From Pampus argenteus (Eukaryota > Chordata > Actinopteri > Scombriformes > Stromateidae), in contig CM072870.1 of assembly GCA_036937835.1 (NCBI GenBank), positions 22,208,001-22,272,000 on the forward strand: 64,000 bases of DNA. Reading direction: 5' to 3'. The notes below the pieces were generated by a model, which worked only from the letters and a program-made list of their open reading frames with translations, made no database searches and was not told the origin of the DNA. This document shows positions 34,762 through 47,760 of this stretch, piece by piece. The position numbers and the translations under genes are program-made. Each line of letters starts with the position of its first letter. Within the stretch, counting starts at the first letter, position 1.

Positions 34762-36960
34762 GTTGTCCAGCAGCTGGATGGATGAGGTGTGATGCTGCCT
34801 TTCTTCTCCCGTGACAGTGGTGCAGCCAAGGTGCAGGGCAGCGACTTGCATGTCTCCGTCTCACATGATTCCTCACTCTGACTGGCCGAGTGAAGGAGGC
34901 AAACAGTGACTTAACCTCATTATAGCTCAAAAAAACAAACAAAAAAAAACTACTATGTGGATTTGTTTTCAATTACAGTCTCTTTGTAACCTTCCCCCTT
35001 CTCCAAACACACACACACACACACACTCACACACACTAATCTACACTTTTCTCACACTGGATAAGAAATGTCTGTGTGAGCAATCATAAATATTTTATGG
35101 GACAAATGGGATTCAGATCTGATTATGTCTTCATTGTGTGTGTGTGCGTGCGTGTGTGTTTTGTGCATGTGCGTGTCACGACCTTGGACACCAATAAGCC
35201 AACAAATCCCCCCATTTATAAAATCAAAGTGGATCCATGTGTTTTTGCTTTCCCTCGTCCACATAAAGCATATCACACATTTGACTCTTGGAGGATGCTG
35301 TAATCTCTGCTGCAAGCCATTCGTCCTGTGATGGCTTAATGAGTGTGTGTCTGTTTTCATTAAGCTAAATTCTTGTAATAATCTGCCTTCTACAGGCCAG
35401 AGGTTAGTCAAGTTGTTGCTCGGCGGCGGTGGGAAATTGTTTCTTTTCACCATAATTCAGGCCATACACAGAAACAGACGTGAATGTTAACAGGTGCCAT
35501 AGTCTAATCATTGCTTCAATCACGGAGGACCGTGCGTGTCTTTTGTATGTGTGTTTGTTTTTGTCAGGCGTGTAATCACTAATCACCGTGGGGGCGGGGG
35601 CCAGGGTGTCACGTCCCACCCATTATATGGAACATGGTATATTTGTAATTGGCATGACATCAGATTAAAGTGACTCTAGAGCATCAAACGGCAGCAGAAG
35701 TAATAAGTGCATCTTTAAACTGAAAGTCACAATTACGCAGGTGACCACAAGATCTGATGCTAATTAATGTTTTTTTTTGTTTGTGAAAAACAATTTAAAA
35801 AAAAGTTTGTCATAAGAGACATATGGGAAGAACTAAAGTGGCTTTTTATTTTGAAAATCATGACGTCTCAGTCTTAATGAGACTTGATTTAATTATTTTC
35901 CCAACATCCTACCCAAATACTGTATATAAAGATGTACATAGGTGTGATGTCACCTGTCAATCACAGCTGTCAATCACAGCAGACATCAAAGTCTTTAAAT
36001 TTAATTAACGGAGCAATAATTACCAAAATGACCACCAGTACACTCATGAAGCCTGAACTTAGAGACTGAGACCATAATGACTCTAAAAACTAAATATTAG
36101 TTGTATTATTTCAGAGTATGTTAACACTTTCTGAATGGGAGCCAGTTGGAGCATCTAGCAGACGTCAACCTGAAACTGGTCGCACCGTAAGTGAACGCTG
36201 AAGAGAGAAGAAAGCATCGCAAAACTATTGTAAATGCTTCTAATATACAAATACATAAAGTGTACTGGGGGAAGTAAAGTTATGTGTGATGAGTCATATT
36301 TATGTAGCGTCTCTTTCATTTATAAGGATAAGAAAGCACAAAAACTCACGTTAGTATCATGTCTGTCATGCCAAGTGCCCCTTGAGTGACCCTAAGCGCT
36401 CATCTGATTGGCTAAAAAAAGTAGTTTGATTAAAACAAGACATGCTTACCCCTCACAGGTGCCCGTCTGCCTTCAGCTCAGGGCAAAAAATGAACCTATA
36501 AACAGAATTTATATTCCATTATATTCCTCTGGTCTGCATGCAGGCAAACGTTTGTTGTGGTCACTTAAAATTGTTGCTTGTTTGTTTTCTAAGTTTTTGT
36601 TTCGTCCTCGTTTCAATTAATCAGTCCCTTTCCTGTTGTGCTTATTGGCTCCTCTGTGACCTAAAGTTACCCATAATTCCCTTCTCTGCATAGGTTCACA
36701 GAGACATTCACATGTATCATAATTCCAGCTTTACCCTGAAGGTCTCCTGACCCTCAGTGCATACGAGGTGCCCCCCTCTTCAGTTTTGACCCTGGCCCTC
36801 AGAGAGTCTGAACACAGCTCTGCACACACAGATGGATCGTCAGCCGTATCTGTTACGAACACCGCGACCGTGGATTTGATTTGGAGGAATAAGACGTGTA
36901 ATGACAGCATTAAGGCTTGTTCTGCATATATTGAGTTTCAAGGAAAATGAAGACAGATGC
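34221..36960. other. intergenic, no gene
   Basis: AT-rich, with (GT)n at 34731-34759 and (CA)n near 35007-35025. No exon or RNA gene recognised. Confidence 0.55.
34731..34759. repeat. (GT)n microsatellite
   Basis: About 14 GT units. Confidence 0.95.
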
Positions 36961-37290
36961 TTTCAAACTTGCTGCTTTTATACGTCAACAGAAATAAGGC
37001 AAAAACACATTCCTGGTGGCTACGCTGGCTGTGTTTAGCCCTGTCTGTGTGTGTTCTGCCCCGGCACTTGAAGGGCCCAAATAACAGGCGATGCTGAATG
37101 TCTTGACTTGAAGCCGAGGCGCCTTGCCATCGTCAGCTGGTAACGTGAGTAATGAGCTCTGTCAGACGCTGGCGGCTGACTGATGTTTTCCACCGCAGAC
37201 GAACCTCCCTGAGAGCTGATGGCCACATGCTAATGACAAATCTGTGCATGAAAACGGCGACGTATCCGACGGCCCCCTAAAGAGAAAGGT
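36960..37290. other. candidate conserved non-coding block
   Basis: Balanced composition, no simple repeats, dense TAATGA/ATGCTAATGACAAA motifs and abrupt edges against AT-rich DNA; looks like a developmental enhancer by eye. Confidence 0.35.
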
Positions 37291-37699
37291 GATGAGATGA
37301 TTGGCGTGATAGACCCCGCTAACTTCTCAGCTCGAGGTCATCTTGATTGAGTATCGAGACGGTGTACTGTGTGTTCTTTGGTTGAGATTACGACACAAGG
37401 GAGCGAACACGCCTTCGGGAAAAGCAGCGTACGCCACAACTTAACTGACACGTTTATTATTAGTTTTTATCCGTAAGACTTTTGTGTCTGAACTTTTTAA
37501 ACAACTTCAACTTTCAGCTGTCTAACTCTGTTGGATATCATGTGTTAATGTGACTTGAGGGTTTTAAGGAAATAAAGGGGAACAAGATGAAAGCTCAGTA
37601 GTGAATCTGGAAATTTAACAGTCAAGAAAATATGACTTGTTTATGTCAAACATGAACTCGATAAGAGTAGAGCATACACAAAACATTACCGAGTAATCT

Positions 37700-37925
37700 G
37701 TCAGTTATCGTCTATAAAATGTCTAAATATGGTAAAAAATGTTGATCACTGTTGATCCTGAACAGTCGTCATAGAGGACAAAAGGAAGCAGATATTACTT
37801 GAGAAGCTGGAATCAGAGAATCTTATAAAATGACGTATAATAATTAATCAATTACCCAAATAGTTTGCTGATTAAATGTCTGTCAATCATCTAATTAATT
37901 AATCATTGCAGGTCTAGTTTATCAT
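37700..37925 (+). repeat. teleost repeat, GATTAATC family
   Basis: Contains AGCTGGAATCAGAGAAT and ends in AATTAATTAATCATTGCAGG, matching the family seen at 46219-46445. Confidence 0.65.
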
Positions 37926-39190
37926 AAACGTTCTGTTTGTTTCATACTACAGGTTGCTATTATTTACTCTACCAGTACCGTAACAGTATAACAATTATAC
38001 AACCAAGTACGTGGTTTGACCATGTGACTCTATGACAGCATTTTCTCATCCGGCGCCCCTACTGGCAGCGTTCGGTATGACGTCACATTATTTTTTTTTA
38101 ACAGCTTTTTAAAAACTGTCCTGGCTTGTAGTTGAAAACAGGAAACACACAGTCTTTGTGTTGTAAAGTTAAACCATTCACTCAACCCAACACCTCTAAT
38201 ATATAACTTATATATTTACATCATCTGAACTGCACCGCCGCTCCGGTTATTACTACAGCCGCTAGTCGACATCTATCACTCCAATATGACTACATGTTGT
38301 TTTTGGGTGACTGTGACTGTGTCTCTTTCCTTGTGAGGACAGTCTCTCTTAAACGGATAGTTTGGATTTTTTTTGTTTTGTTATTTTAGCCTATTTTAGC
38401 TTCTGATTGTGTGTTAGTGGTGACTTGCTGTTTGTCATGCAGCTCACATCCTGATGCAGCAACAATGTTATGACAGATTTTATTTTTTTTTCCCCTCTTG
38501 TGGATAAAAGTTTCATCAATGCCTGCTGTGACTCAAACTAACGGCGTCTCATTTTCACTCTTGTCATGTGGGAAACCGTCTGACTCAGACTAATGGTCCA
38601 GTTAAAGGAATAATGACACAGTGGAACGGAAATCAAACCCTCAACTGGTTCAGCATTGTCTCTCTTAAATGTTTTGAGTTTGATGGACAGGTTGGGTCAC
38701 GAAAATTAAATCTATAAAAAATTTTTTTTAAAAAAAGCTCTCCTGTTTGTTTACGGTGAGTGGTTGTTTCCCTCCTCAGACTTGTAGAAATTTAAGGAGA
38801 AGAAACCAAACAAACAAAAAGAGCATTAAAGTCCTCTGCTTTACAGGACACACCCTTTATGTTTCTAACACATTAAGGAAACCTTGAGGCCACTCGTAAA
38901 ATAAAACAACATCTTTCTCTCTCGGCCATAAAATAAAACAACATTGGCTGCCTCCGCAAAAAAACACACAGGCAGCACTTTTCTCCCTGTTTTCCTCTGA
39001 GAAGAATGATTGTAAATGTATAATTAAATTAATAAAATAGTCCTGTAGTAAATCACGGCCCCTGAGGATGCCTGATTGCACAGCTGTGTGTGTAGTATGT
39101 GTGTGTGTGTTTATGCATGAACATGTATGCAGAGGTAGGTGTATGCAAGAGTGTGTGGTTAAGGGTTAGCATATTAAAAACAAAATAGCA
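37926..39190. other. intergenic, no feature beyond AT-rich sequence
   Basis: No exon, RNA gene or ordered repeat seen. Confidence 0.5.
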
Positions 39191-39500
39191 ACACAGGCTT
39201 TAAATGTTCCCCCAGTCCGGAGGGCAAGGCGCTCTCACAGCGTTACCTCTGGCGGTTAGTTAGCGAGCTGAGGTGGGGGCGGCGAGGCATTAAGCGTCGG
39301 TACATAGTGCCAGTTTCTGCCATAACAAAGGCATTAAAAAGCTTCTCATTAAACTATTTTGGGCACCGGGGTCGGCGTGGTGGGGTGCTGAGGGTTGGGG
39401 GCGTGGGGCACAAACATTAAGGCAGAGATTCTGTGCCAGGGCACCTCTATGTCACTGGTGGCTGCAGGGACGTAATTACAAACACATGCTTATTAATAGC
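39190..39500. other. candidate conserved non-coding block
   Basis: GC-richer island in AT-rich DNA, with GCATTAAG, ACAAAGGCATTAAAAAGC, GTAATTAC and TTATTAATAGC motifs. Confidence 0.35.
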
Positions 39501-42500
39501 GCTCCAGGAGACGTGTGTGATGAGAGAAAAGAGACTGAACGAGAGAGAAGAACTTAAAGGGTGTGGAGGAGGAAAAAGGTGTAACGGTACGCAAAGAAGG
39601 CCACGTTGAAACTGAAGCAGATAAATTTAGAAACAGATTTTTCTCAGTCAGTTTTGGCGTCGTATCAACGTAAAGTCTGCAGCTTCAGGGGATTAGAGCT
39701 TTTTAAAAGAGAAAAACAACGAATTAAAAGGATTAAACATGTTTGTTTTAGTCAGCAAACAAACAAAAAGTCTGATAAAGTTTCATAGAGCAGAGCAGAG
39801 ATCAGTTTTAACCACGATGACCTTCTCTTACACTCAAATTAATATCAGCACGATCCAGAAAGAAGTCAGTATGAGTAATAGATCCATGTGATTGAACACT
39901 GAGCAGCTGTTCATAAAACCAGGAATAAAGATGTAAAAAGTCAATATTTGACAAAGATTTCCAGGTAAAGAGTAGAATTGATAGTTATTGATTTGATGAT
40001 GCAGCTGATCAGACTGATCTGATACAGTTCAACATCGCAGACAACGACAACTATAACGAACTATAACGCCGTAACAAGGAGGAAGTAGAGGTGAGAGCAG
40101 GTTGAAAAAGCAAAAAAAAAAACCTCTCCAAAATGGATAAAAATAAAAGGAAAAACAGTCCATATTTACCATTATTGATTACATCTGTATCGTGTAATTG
40201 CCTGAATTCAGAAAACTAAATACAAGATGACAGAGAGGGTTGGAGGAGACAGAACAAAGCTTCATCCTGCTGAGAAATCGAGGCCATGTTTGTACCAGAT
40301 GCTGGTAGAAGAAGAGATTTTCCTGCAAAGAATGGGTAAAAAAAATCACATAAAACACATCTTTGAATGTATCTGCATTAGCGTGGACGAACCCTAATGA
40401 GTAAAAGCCTGTGATGGAGTCAGCTCAGGTCATGTCTGCAAAAACAGGGACATTCGCTGTATCATACCAGGACAGTTATTATTTGATTGATATTGATTGC
40501 AATAAGGTTTGTGTAGCGCTGGTGGTTGTACAGTGTTGTGTAAAGGTTGATAGGAAGGAAAGTGGCCATGAATGGGCCTCGCTATGGAAACCCATGTTTA
40601 CATTAAACTGTGGGGACGTATCACGGTGCTGCGGTTGTGATGTGGTGCGGCAGTAATCACGTCACCACAGACGGCGAGAGCGAGAAGCTCTTTGAGAAAC
40701 GATCAACACCAACAAACGCACTGATGAAAGCGCTCGGCCCGCCTCGTTTCATGAATACATTCAGACACGTGTTAAGAAAAAGTGCGGCGGTGGCGACAGC
40801 GGATACGTTTACGAGTCTGTAACTCAAATTAGACGAACAAATGGCAGAAATCTAATGACTCGGCTGTCTGTTATGTTCGTCGTATTCATACGCTGTTTTA
40901 AAGATGTCCACATCAGCATTAATTTATTTATTTCTCAATTGAAAGAAATAAAAAAAATAGAACTTCATCAACTTCGTCATCATTATTCAGTCTGTTCATG
41001 CTAGCTGTTAGCAACGTATGACGCGTCATGATGATGTCATTTTTTAGTCGTGGTTGTGACGCCTGGTAGCAGTCAACGTTATTTAACGCTGATTAAAGAA
41101 ATATGTTGAGTTTGTGTAAGATGATGTACAATATAACAGATGTACAGATGTGTGAATATCAGTGTGAATTCATGTAAAAGACGTGATAAAAGTAGAAGAA
41201 GATGCAACACAATCGGTTGACGTGGAAACATGCGACTGAAATCTTTCAAAGGACCATCAAAAAGTTGCAGAGCTCAGTGTGTGAGCAACGTTTGTGAAAC
41301 GGGACTGTTGACTTTGGCTACACACACCTGACATTATCTGAAGAGTGAAGAGTGGTTACCAACCTTCAGTGTAATTGTGGCGAGCTCTGTGACAGTTTTA
41401 CTGTTGCTGCCGTTTCTCTGGCATCCACACGAACTGCACTCAATTCAATGATATTCAACTGCAAACTCTGTAATATCATTTATTACAAACCTCTGACTGA
41501 AAACTAAATATTCTAGATTCCAGTCATGAATGACCTAAAATTAAATATTAAAATATTTCTACAATTACCATAAAACAGTCATATTGACTTTTGTGCTGTT
41601 TTGTGCATGCTAGCCTTATGTGTACCGTCACACGTTCTTCTCTGCATATTTAGTTGTGTGTGTTGGTATCTCCAGATTATGTACATTATACATGATGTGT
41701 TCCTACAGTGAAATCTACTTTATTATTTCTGTCTTTTTGCGTGTGGACGTTGCCGACCTTTGCAACGCGTTCCCATGGTTTCAGGCCACCGTGTATCAGC
41801 TGGTCTGTTGTGGTTTGATAATGCAGCTCAGGAATCTGTCACCCGGAGCCAAATACATTGTGATGTTTAGGATCAGGCCACAAAATATGGAGGTGGTTTG
41901 TGAGGGGAATATCTTGGCAACTCGGCCCCTGGATGTGATTAGCTGTGTGTTTGTGGGAGGATGTCTTGATCAGTGTGTGTGTGTGTGTGTGTGTGTGTTA
42001 ATGTAATGTAAGTACATTGTACCCCTTTAGCTTTTCTGGTTTTGTTCAGTAGTGGAACATGGAAGCTATAAGTAGTAAATAAATACTACAGTTTTAAATA
42101 AAGTACTTTTAGAGAAATGTACTAAAATAATATTACTTATAATGAAAAAGAAAACTGTTTCTGTGGGTGGATTTCTGAGAAATAATGAAAATAGTTTAAG
42201 ACGGATGGAAAGAGAGAAGGAATAATAGACTTAAGACTAAAGTACTTTAGTAAATGTACTTTGTACTGCGCCTCTGGTGTAGTGAGTATGTGAACTCATG
42301 TTTCCATTTCTAATTTCTATCTTCATGTTACATTTAAATGACATAAACCCTGTGAGAGCTTCCCTTAAGAGCATTTTAAGAGGTTAAATGTTGAGGGAAA
42401 GTGGGGACATTTTAAGGACATTTCTGAAAGTGAGGATGTTGGAAAGAGTTTGGACATTGAGGACATTTGGAGACCATTTGTCCAGCCCTCTTTCTCTCTG

Positions 42501-43130
42501 AAGAGTGAAAGTTATAATTGGGTTTAGGTGAAGGTTAAGAGTCAGGGAATGAATTATGTGTGTGATGGTGGTTGTGGATTTGGTCACTGTGGTGTTGAGG
42601 GTTGAGAGTTCATCGCCATCGAAACCTTCATTCTTTGGATACAGTTCACGATGTCTCCTGATCTCTGCACAAGAGAGCAAAACAAGTTAAAACACTTTCA
42701 AACCCCAACAGATGTTTTTTTACCAACTGGCTGCTACTTTTAATGAACGCATCGACGTTGGACTTCTCTCAAAGTGCACGACCTCTTGTTTCAACCCACA
42801 TTAGTATCGTTTCATATCCCCAATCCAGTGATCGCCGTATAATTTGACTTTGAAAATAATCACATTAGTTTTGTTTATATTTATGCAACTGTTTATGAAG
42901 AACATAAGAAGGTCATTATTCGTTATTCATTATTCGTTATTGCTTTGCACATCCACAAACACACAAACACAATGCATACTTGAATTTAATGTGATTAACT
43001 CACTGCAGTACAGTTTCAGCTGAGGCTTGACGTTTCTGTACCATAAATCTCGATACTCTAGTTCTCAGCAGGGACTGTTTACCCCACTGCTGCCAGAAAA
43101 AAAAAAAAATCCCAAATCCATGACTCCTGT
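39500..43130. other. intergenic; one protein-like frame at 41776-41940
   Basis: Mostly AT-rich. The frame over 41620-42006 has a stretch resembling the C-terminal half of a fibronectin type III domain (see findings). A (GT)n tract lies at 41973-41998 and AAGTACTTT-type repeat remnants at about 42001-42290. Confidence 0.45.
41973..41998. repeat. (GT)n microsatellite
   Basis: About 13 GT units. Confidence 0.95.
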
Positions 43131-43930
43131 TCATTTTGTTCCCCTCATTCAGGCTGTAATGAAATCAGGTAATAAGGGCGTGGCAAACAAGCTGAGCAAG
43201 AGGCTGTATACAACATAAGACTACCAGAAACTCCAGGGGGAGACGGGCCATGGCTGTTCACGGTGCACCTATGCCAGAGACTGTTAATAGGCATTCTCTC
43301 CCTCTGCCTCGGCTTGATTGGGACCAGATGTGTGTGCATTACACTCTGGGAAATGACTAAGATGAGAGACAGCGAGGCCGCCAGAGCCACAATAAATTCG
43401 TGGAACGGGTAATGAATAAAACAACAGCAGATTAAATGTGCCATAGCTAAAAATAATTTGATTAAGAATCTGATTCGGCAGCCAAATTGTTCAAGGCCAT
43501 ACTGGAGACAGCTGTATCTTTATTTGAGCTCTGGTTGAACGAAACCACATATTTTCCTTCCTAATGAGCTTCTACAAGACTTCGATCGAGGTCTTTTTTA
43601 TGGGGCTTTCTGGGCGAAGCTTGTGGCCTGATGAATCAGTTGTCATCACATGTGATTGCCTGTTTAAACGCCCCAAACTTTTTGACTCTATTAAGTCAGG
43701 TTTAGCCAGGGTCAACCCAAAGTCAAAACATACCCTGCTCAGTCAATAACCTGCCTTTATTAACAAGTGTCTCCAGCTCCCTGTCGTTTTCATTAATCAC
43801 ACATATCTCAGGGCCTGCATGAGTTTTTCTGGCTCCTTGATAATTCCCCTGAACTGCCTGACACCTAAACATGTTAATGAACACAGTTGATTACCTACAA
43901 TTAGTCATTTAAAATCACTCAAATGGAGAA
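43130..43930. other. candidate conserved non-coding block
   Basis: About 800 bp without simple repeats or interspersed elements, rich in TTAATGA, GATTAAG, TAATTTGATTA and ATTAGTCATTTAAAAT cores. The most enhancer-like stretch in the window. Confidence 0.4.
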
Positions 43931-45560
43931 AAAAAAAGGATATCTTGGGAGTGGCGGTCTGCTCTCCTACAGTACCAGGACTTAGACAAAAAACACACTT
44001 ACCAATGACTCTGAAATTGTTTACAAGTTGTATATTCTCATTTGACAGTCAGCATCTACTGGTTGTTTCCAACAGAAGTAAGAAAACCTCATTGAAAATC
44101 CCATTGATATTTATAACTACACTAATAAGTTAAATCCAATCATGTTGTTCGGCTCACTTCATCTGCCCCCAAGAACAGCGCCGGGTGTAATTACAACTTC
44201 TGGGTCCATTTCTATCAGACTACAGTACAGGAAGTGATGTCACAGTATGTCTCTATAGGCAAACTGCTCTACTGGCTGTAATTTACAGCAAAAAAACATC
44301 TAATAAACCCTCTGTGCACTGTTATCTCATCAAGAAACATAGAGCCAGATATTTCTCTCACGAGTAAGAAGACACAGAAACGGCTAAAACACGATATCAG
44401 ATTTATATTCATCAGCTGGAGACAAACATGACTCAACATGAATGCTAATGTTGCTCAGATTAGCTCGGTTGCTTCTTCAAATTCGGAAACTTGAACAATT
44501 TGAACTAATTTTCTATTCTGACAATAACAGAAGGGAGCTGACTCTTGTCAGAGCGAAGCTAGCTGTTCTTACCAACCAGCAGCTACCGAGCCGTGAGGCT
44601 GAAATGCCTTAAAATGCCACAGACGGCCACTAGATGCTCCAACTGAGACCCTTTGAAAAAGCCTCAACGTCTCTCTAATAAATCATTTGTTTCAATTAGT
44701 CATTATGGTCTGAATCTCTAAATTCAAGACCTCTAAGAAGTGAAATTAATGCTTCTTTAAGACTTATAGTGTCTTTGATGTCTGCTGTATGGGCATTGAT
44801 TGATAAGCTAGCGTTAGCCCCGAAGGTGATTTCTATCCTCTCTTATTTCCCCATTTTTCAGAGTATTCCTTTAAACACTACATGTCATTACATTTTGACA
44901 TAAATGAAGAGAGGAAACCAAAGATACTTCATATTTGCAGTTTTCTTGAGCATGTGTGCCTCAGATGTACCTCCTCGGTCTCCTGTCCACTTCAGCTACT
45001 TACCTCATGTCCTTTTGTTCTACTCCTCCTCTGATGTTTCTGTCTTATCTAACTGCTCCTATTTTTCATCTCAACACAAACTGACAGGCCAACTCCACTC
45101 CTGACTTTCACAGATTAGCTCTGCTCGCTGTTGGGGCTGCAGCTGGGGCTTTGCTCCCGGGATGAGTTCAAGTGTCTGGACGTCAGACTGCTGAAGGGGC
45201 CTGTTGAAAAGTCTGGGCTCTGTCCAAAGGGACATAGAGCTGGGAGGCAGGTGAGACAGGGAGGCCTTGTTTGGTCCTGTTTCTTACAGGTGGGACTCTT
45301 CAGAGAGTGCAGCACAGACCTGTGCTCAGATGGATAAGTGACACTCTCCAAGAACATTAAGAGGACTTGGCGTGAGGTCGGCACGACGCGGACTCAGAGC
45401 CAAGTCTGGAGGAAATGGTAATGAAGGTGGAGGAGCTCAGGTTCAGTCGATCTGGGGTTCGATAGCTTTACTTACAGTCTTTGTGTTTCGCTGTTGAGCT
45501 GTGGTGGAAGTATAGGAACAAAAAGAGGGACTCTGGCTCTAAAAACACTGTAACGATGAC
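43931..45560. other. intergenic, probably old repeat-derived
   Basis: Sequence about 44140-44880 reads like a degraded interspersed element (GACTACAGTACAGGAAGTGA, AATTTACAGCAAAAAAAC). No gene seen. Confidence 0.4.
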
Positions 45561-45960
45561 ACATATCTACTGGGTTTGATTTTCTAGAGAGAATACTGAG
45601 GGCAGAGATGCACAGAAAAAATGGAGAGACTGACACTGAAGGAGAGGAGAATTAGAGATAAAGGGGAAAACGGCGAGCATGATGTCAGGCCGCCGTTTAG
45701 CGCTGCAAACTGGCTGCAGATGGCAGGATGAGAGGTCAGGGATGGAAATTAAAGAACAAATTCGGAACAGCAGCCGAGAGGGAGAGGAGGCGCTCTGGCC
45801 GGGACCAGGGGTCAGCGTGGACCCTGCACACAGATTTTTAAACAGCAATTAGAAGTTCCTCCAGCTTCCAGCTCAAAGCCACAGCGAAGACCTGACCTCT
45901 AATCATCCTCAATTTCTCTCCGGCTCTGATACACGTCTCCTCCGATTGGCTGTTTATTTT
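45560..45960. other. candidate conserved non-coding block
   Basis: Balanced purine-rich sequence without interspersed repeats; no coding frame of interest. Confidence 0.25.
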
Positions 45961-46218
45961 TCATGGCGCTTCCTGTTTGATTGAGCACCACAGGCTGTGT
46001 GTCTTTATGGATAGCAGGGAGGGCAAAGGTCATGTGCACACTTACTACACGTGTTAAATCATCCGCCACCACGAGCAGTCAGTCTTATAATCAAAACAAA
46101 TGTATCTCTAAACATCCCGTTTATTACACAGACTGTGGGCGAAGGATGTGGACACCTCGTCATATCCGAGGCTCATTAAAGATACAGCAGCTTTATGTTT
46201 ACTACAGTCACAGCTAAC

Positions 46219-46445
46219 AATTATTTATTAATCTGGAGATTATTTTCCCAATTAATCAATTAGTTGTTTGGTCTATTAGCCCAAGTTCATATCCTTATAT
46301 GTCGTGTTTTGTTCCAACACTCCACAACCAGAAGACTAAATAAACCAGAAAATATTTACATTTGAGGAGCTGCAAGTAGAAATTTTTTAACATTTTTTTC
46401 TTTAAAAATGATTAATTGATTATTAATATAGTTGTCAATTAATTT
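46219..46445 (+). repeat. teleost repeat, GATTAATC family
   Basis: ATCTGGAGATTATTTTCCCA followed by ATTAATCAATTAGTTGTTTG, then CCAGAAAATATTTACATTTG. It is a widespread teleost interspersed sequence. Confidence 0.75.
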
Positions 46446-47100
46446 AATGGTTGGTAACTACATTTTTTTGCCAGTTTGATGTGGCAAATAGCTATAAATG
46501 CTACAGTACTCATGAGCCTCATCCACTAACCTTTTAAATGATGGGTCCTTGATTTTATGAAAAAATGGACAAAAACAGCTTTTAATTTTTAAGCCACAAA
46601 CAGATATTTTCTAATACAGTTGTTCATCTTCTGTACTGATGATTTAATCAGCAGTGTTTCATCCTTGAAATGCTCCAAAAGTCCTTTTCCAACATTGTCT
46701 CTGTGAAGACGAGCAGGACACTGGATACCTGAAGTAACTATGGCATGCTTTTTCTTCTGCAGAAATACGAAGGATAAATATTTTTTGGAAAATATCCTGA
46801 AACATCAGTACAGACCTTTAAAGTGTTGACAGTAGTTGACATTTCTGATTGATTTTAAGTCATTACGCTGTATGAGAGGAAGACAAGTTGATGTTTGAAA
46901 GTTTGACACAATTTATCGTCCCAGATGCACCCACATAATACGTTCTGTTTAACTGGATGCATATAAACCGACTTCAAATTGACGTCTCGTGTAATAGACG
47001 TGCAGAACGGACAGACTTCCTCCTTTTTTCAAGACACGTGGACGACAGATCGGACATGTTGAACTTCTGAACCGAGCTCAGTCATCGTCTGCCTCCTCTC
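46446..47100. other. intergenic, AT-rich, nothing recognised
   Basis: No exon, RNA or ordered repeat seen. Confidence 0.5.
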
Positions 47101-47760
47101 CTATCAGTACCACCCATTCCCACAGGGGATTTATTCACTTCCCCCACCTCTAACCCTGATGTGCCTCTGCAGGTCATTGCAGTAATGAGCCATGTGGTCC
47201 CCTCTGGCTCTCACTAATCAGGGATCCGAGGCCCGACGCAGCGACAGCAAAACACACTCCCAACCCAGAGTGGTTCCCCCTCTCTGCCATCTGGCCTCCA
47301 TGCCTGGTCCTGTCTCCACTCTGCCGGCGATTTATGCCCTCCTGAGGTGTTTCGGCTTTTAACTTGTGCATAATTGGCCCCCAGATGCAAAAAAGATGTG
47401 GAGGCCAGTTTTTATTAGTTGCCAAGCAGAGGTCATTGTTTTAGCATTGCTGACTCCTTAGCAATGCCAAGGTTAAAAAGATACTCTTCATGTCTGTGCC
47501 TTGACCAATTACTGAGGGACAGCTTACAAGAAGTAAAGGTTCATTGCAAAATTGTGCATAAATGAGAAATAATGATGGAGTATAGAGAGATGAATGGATG
47601 CAGTGTGGTCTGAATGACAGTAAAGCAATAAAAAACAAATCATACGGACTCAACCTTTTTCCGTAACATCCTGGAATACCTTCTGTCCCGTTTTCTGTCC
47701 GCCGACCACACCTCCACCTCCACCTCACCAGACACGATACGCATGCTGTCAATTTGTTTG
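47100..47760. other. candidate conserved non-coding block
   Basis: Balanced composition over about 650 bp, with ATTGCAGTAATGAGCC, GTGCATAATTGGCCC and GCAATAAAAAAC motifs; two short open frames without family resemblance. Confidence 0.35.
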
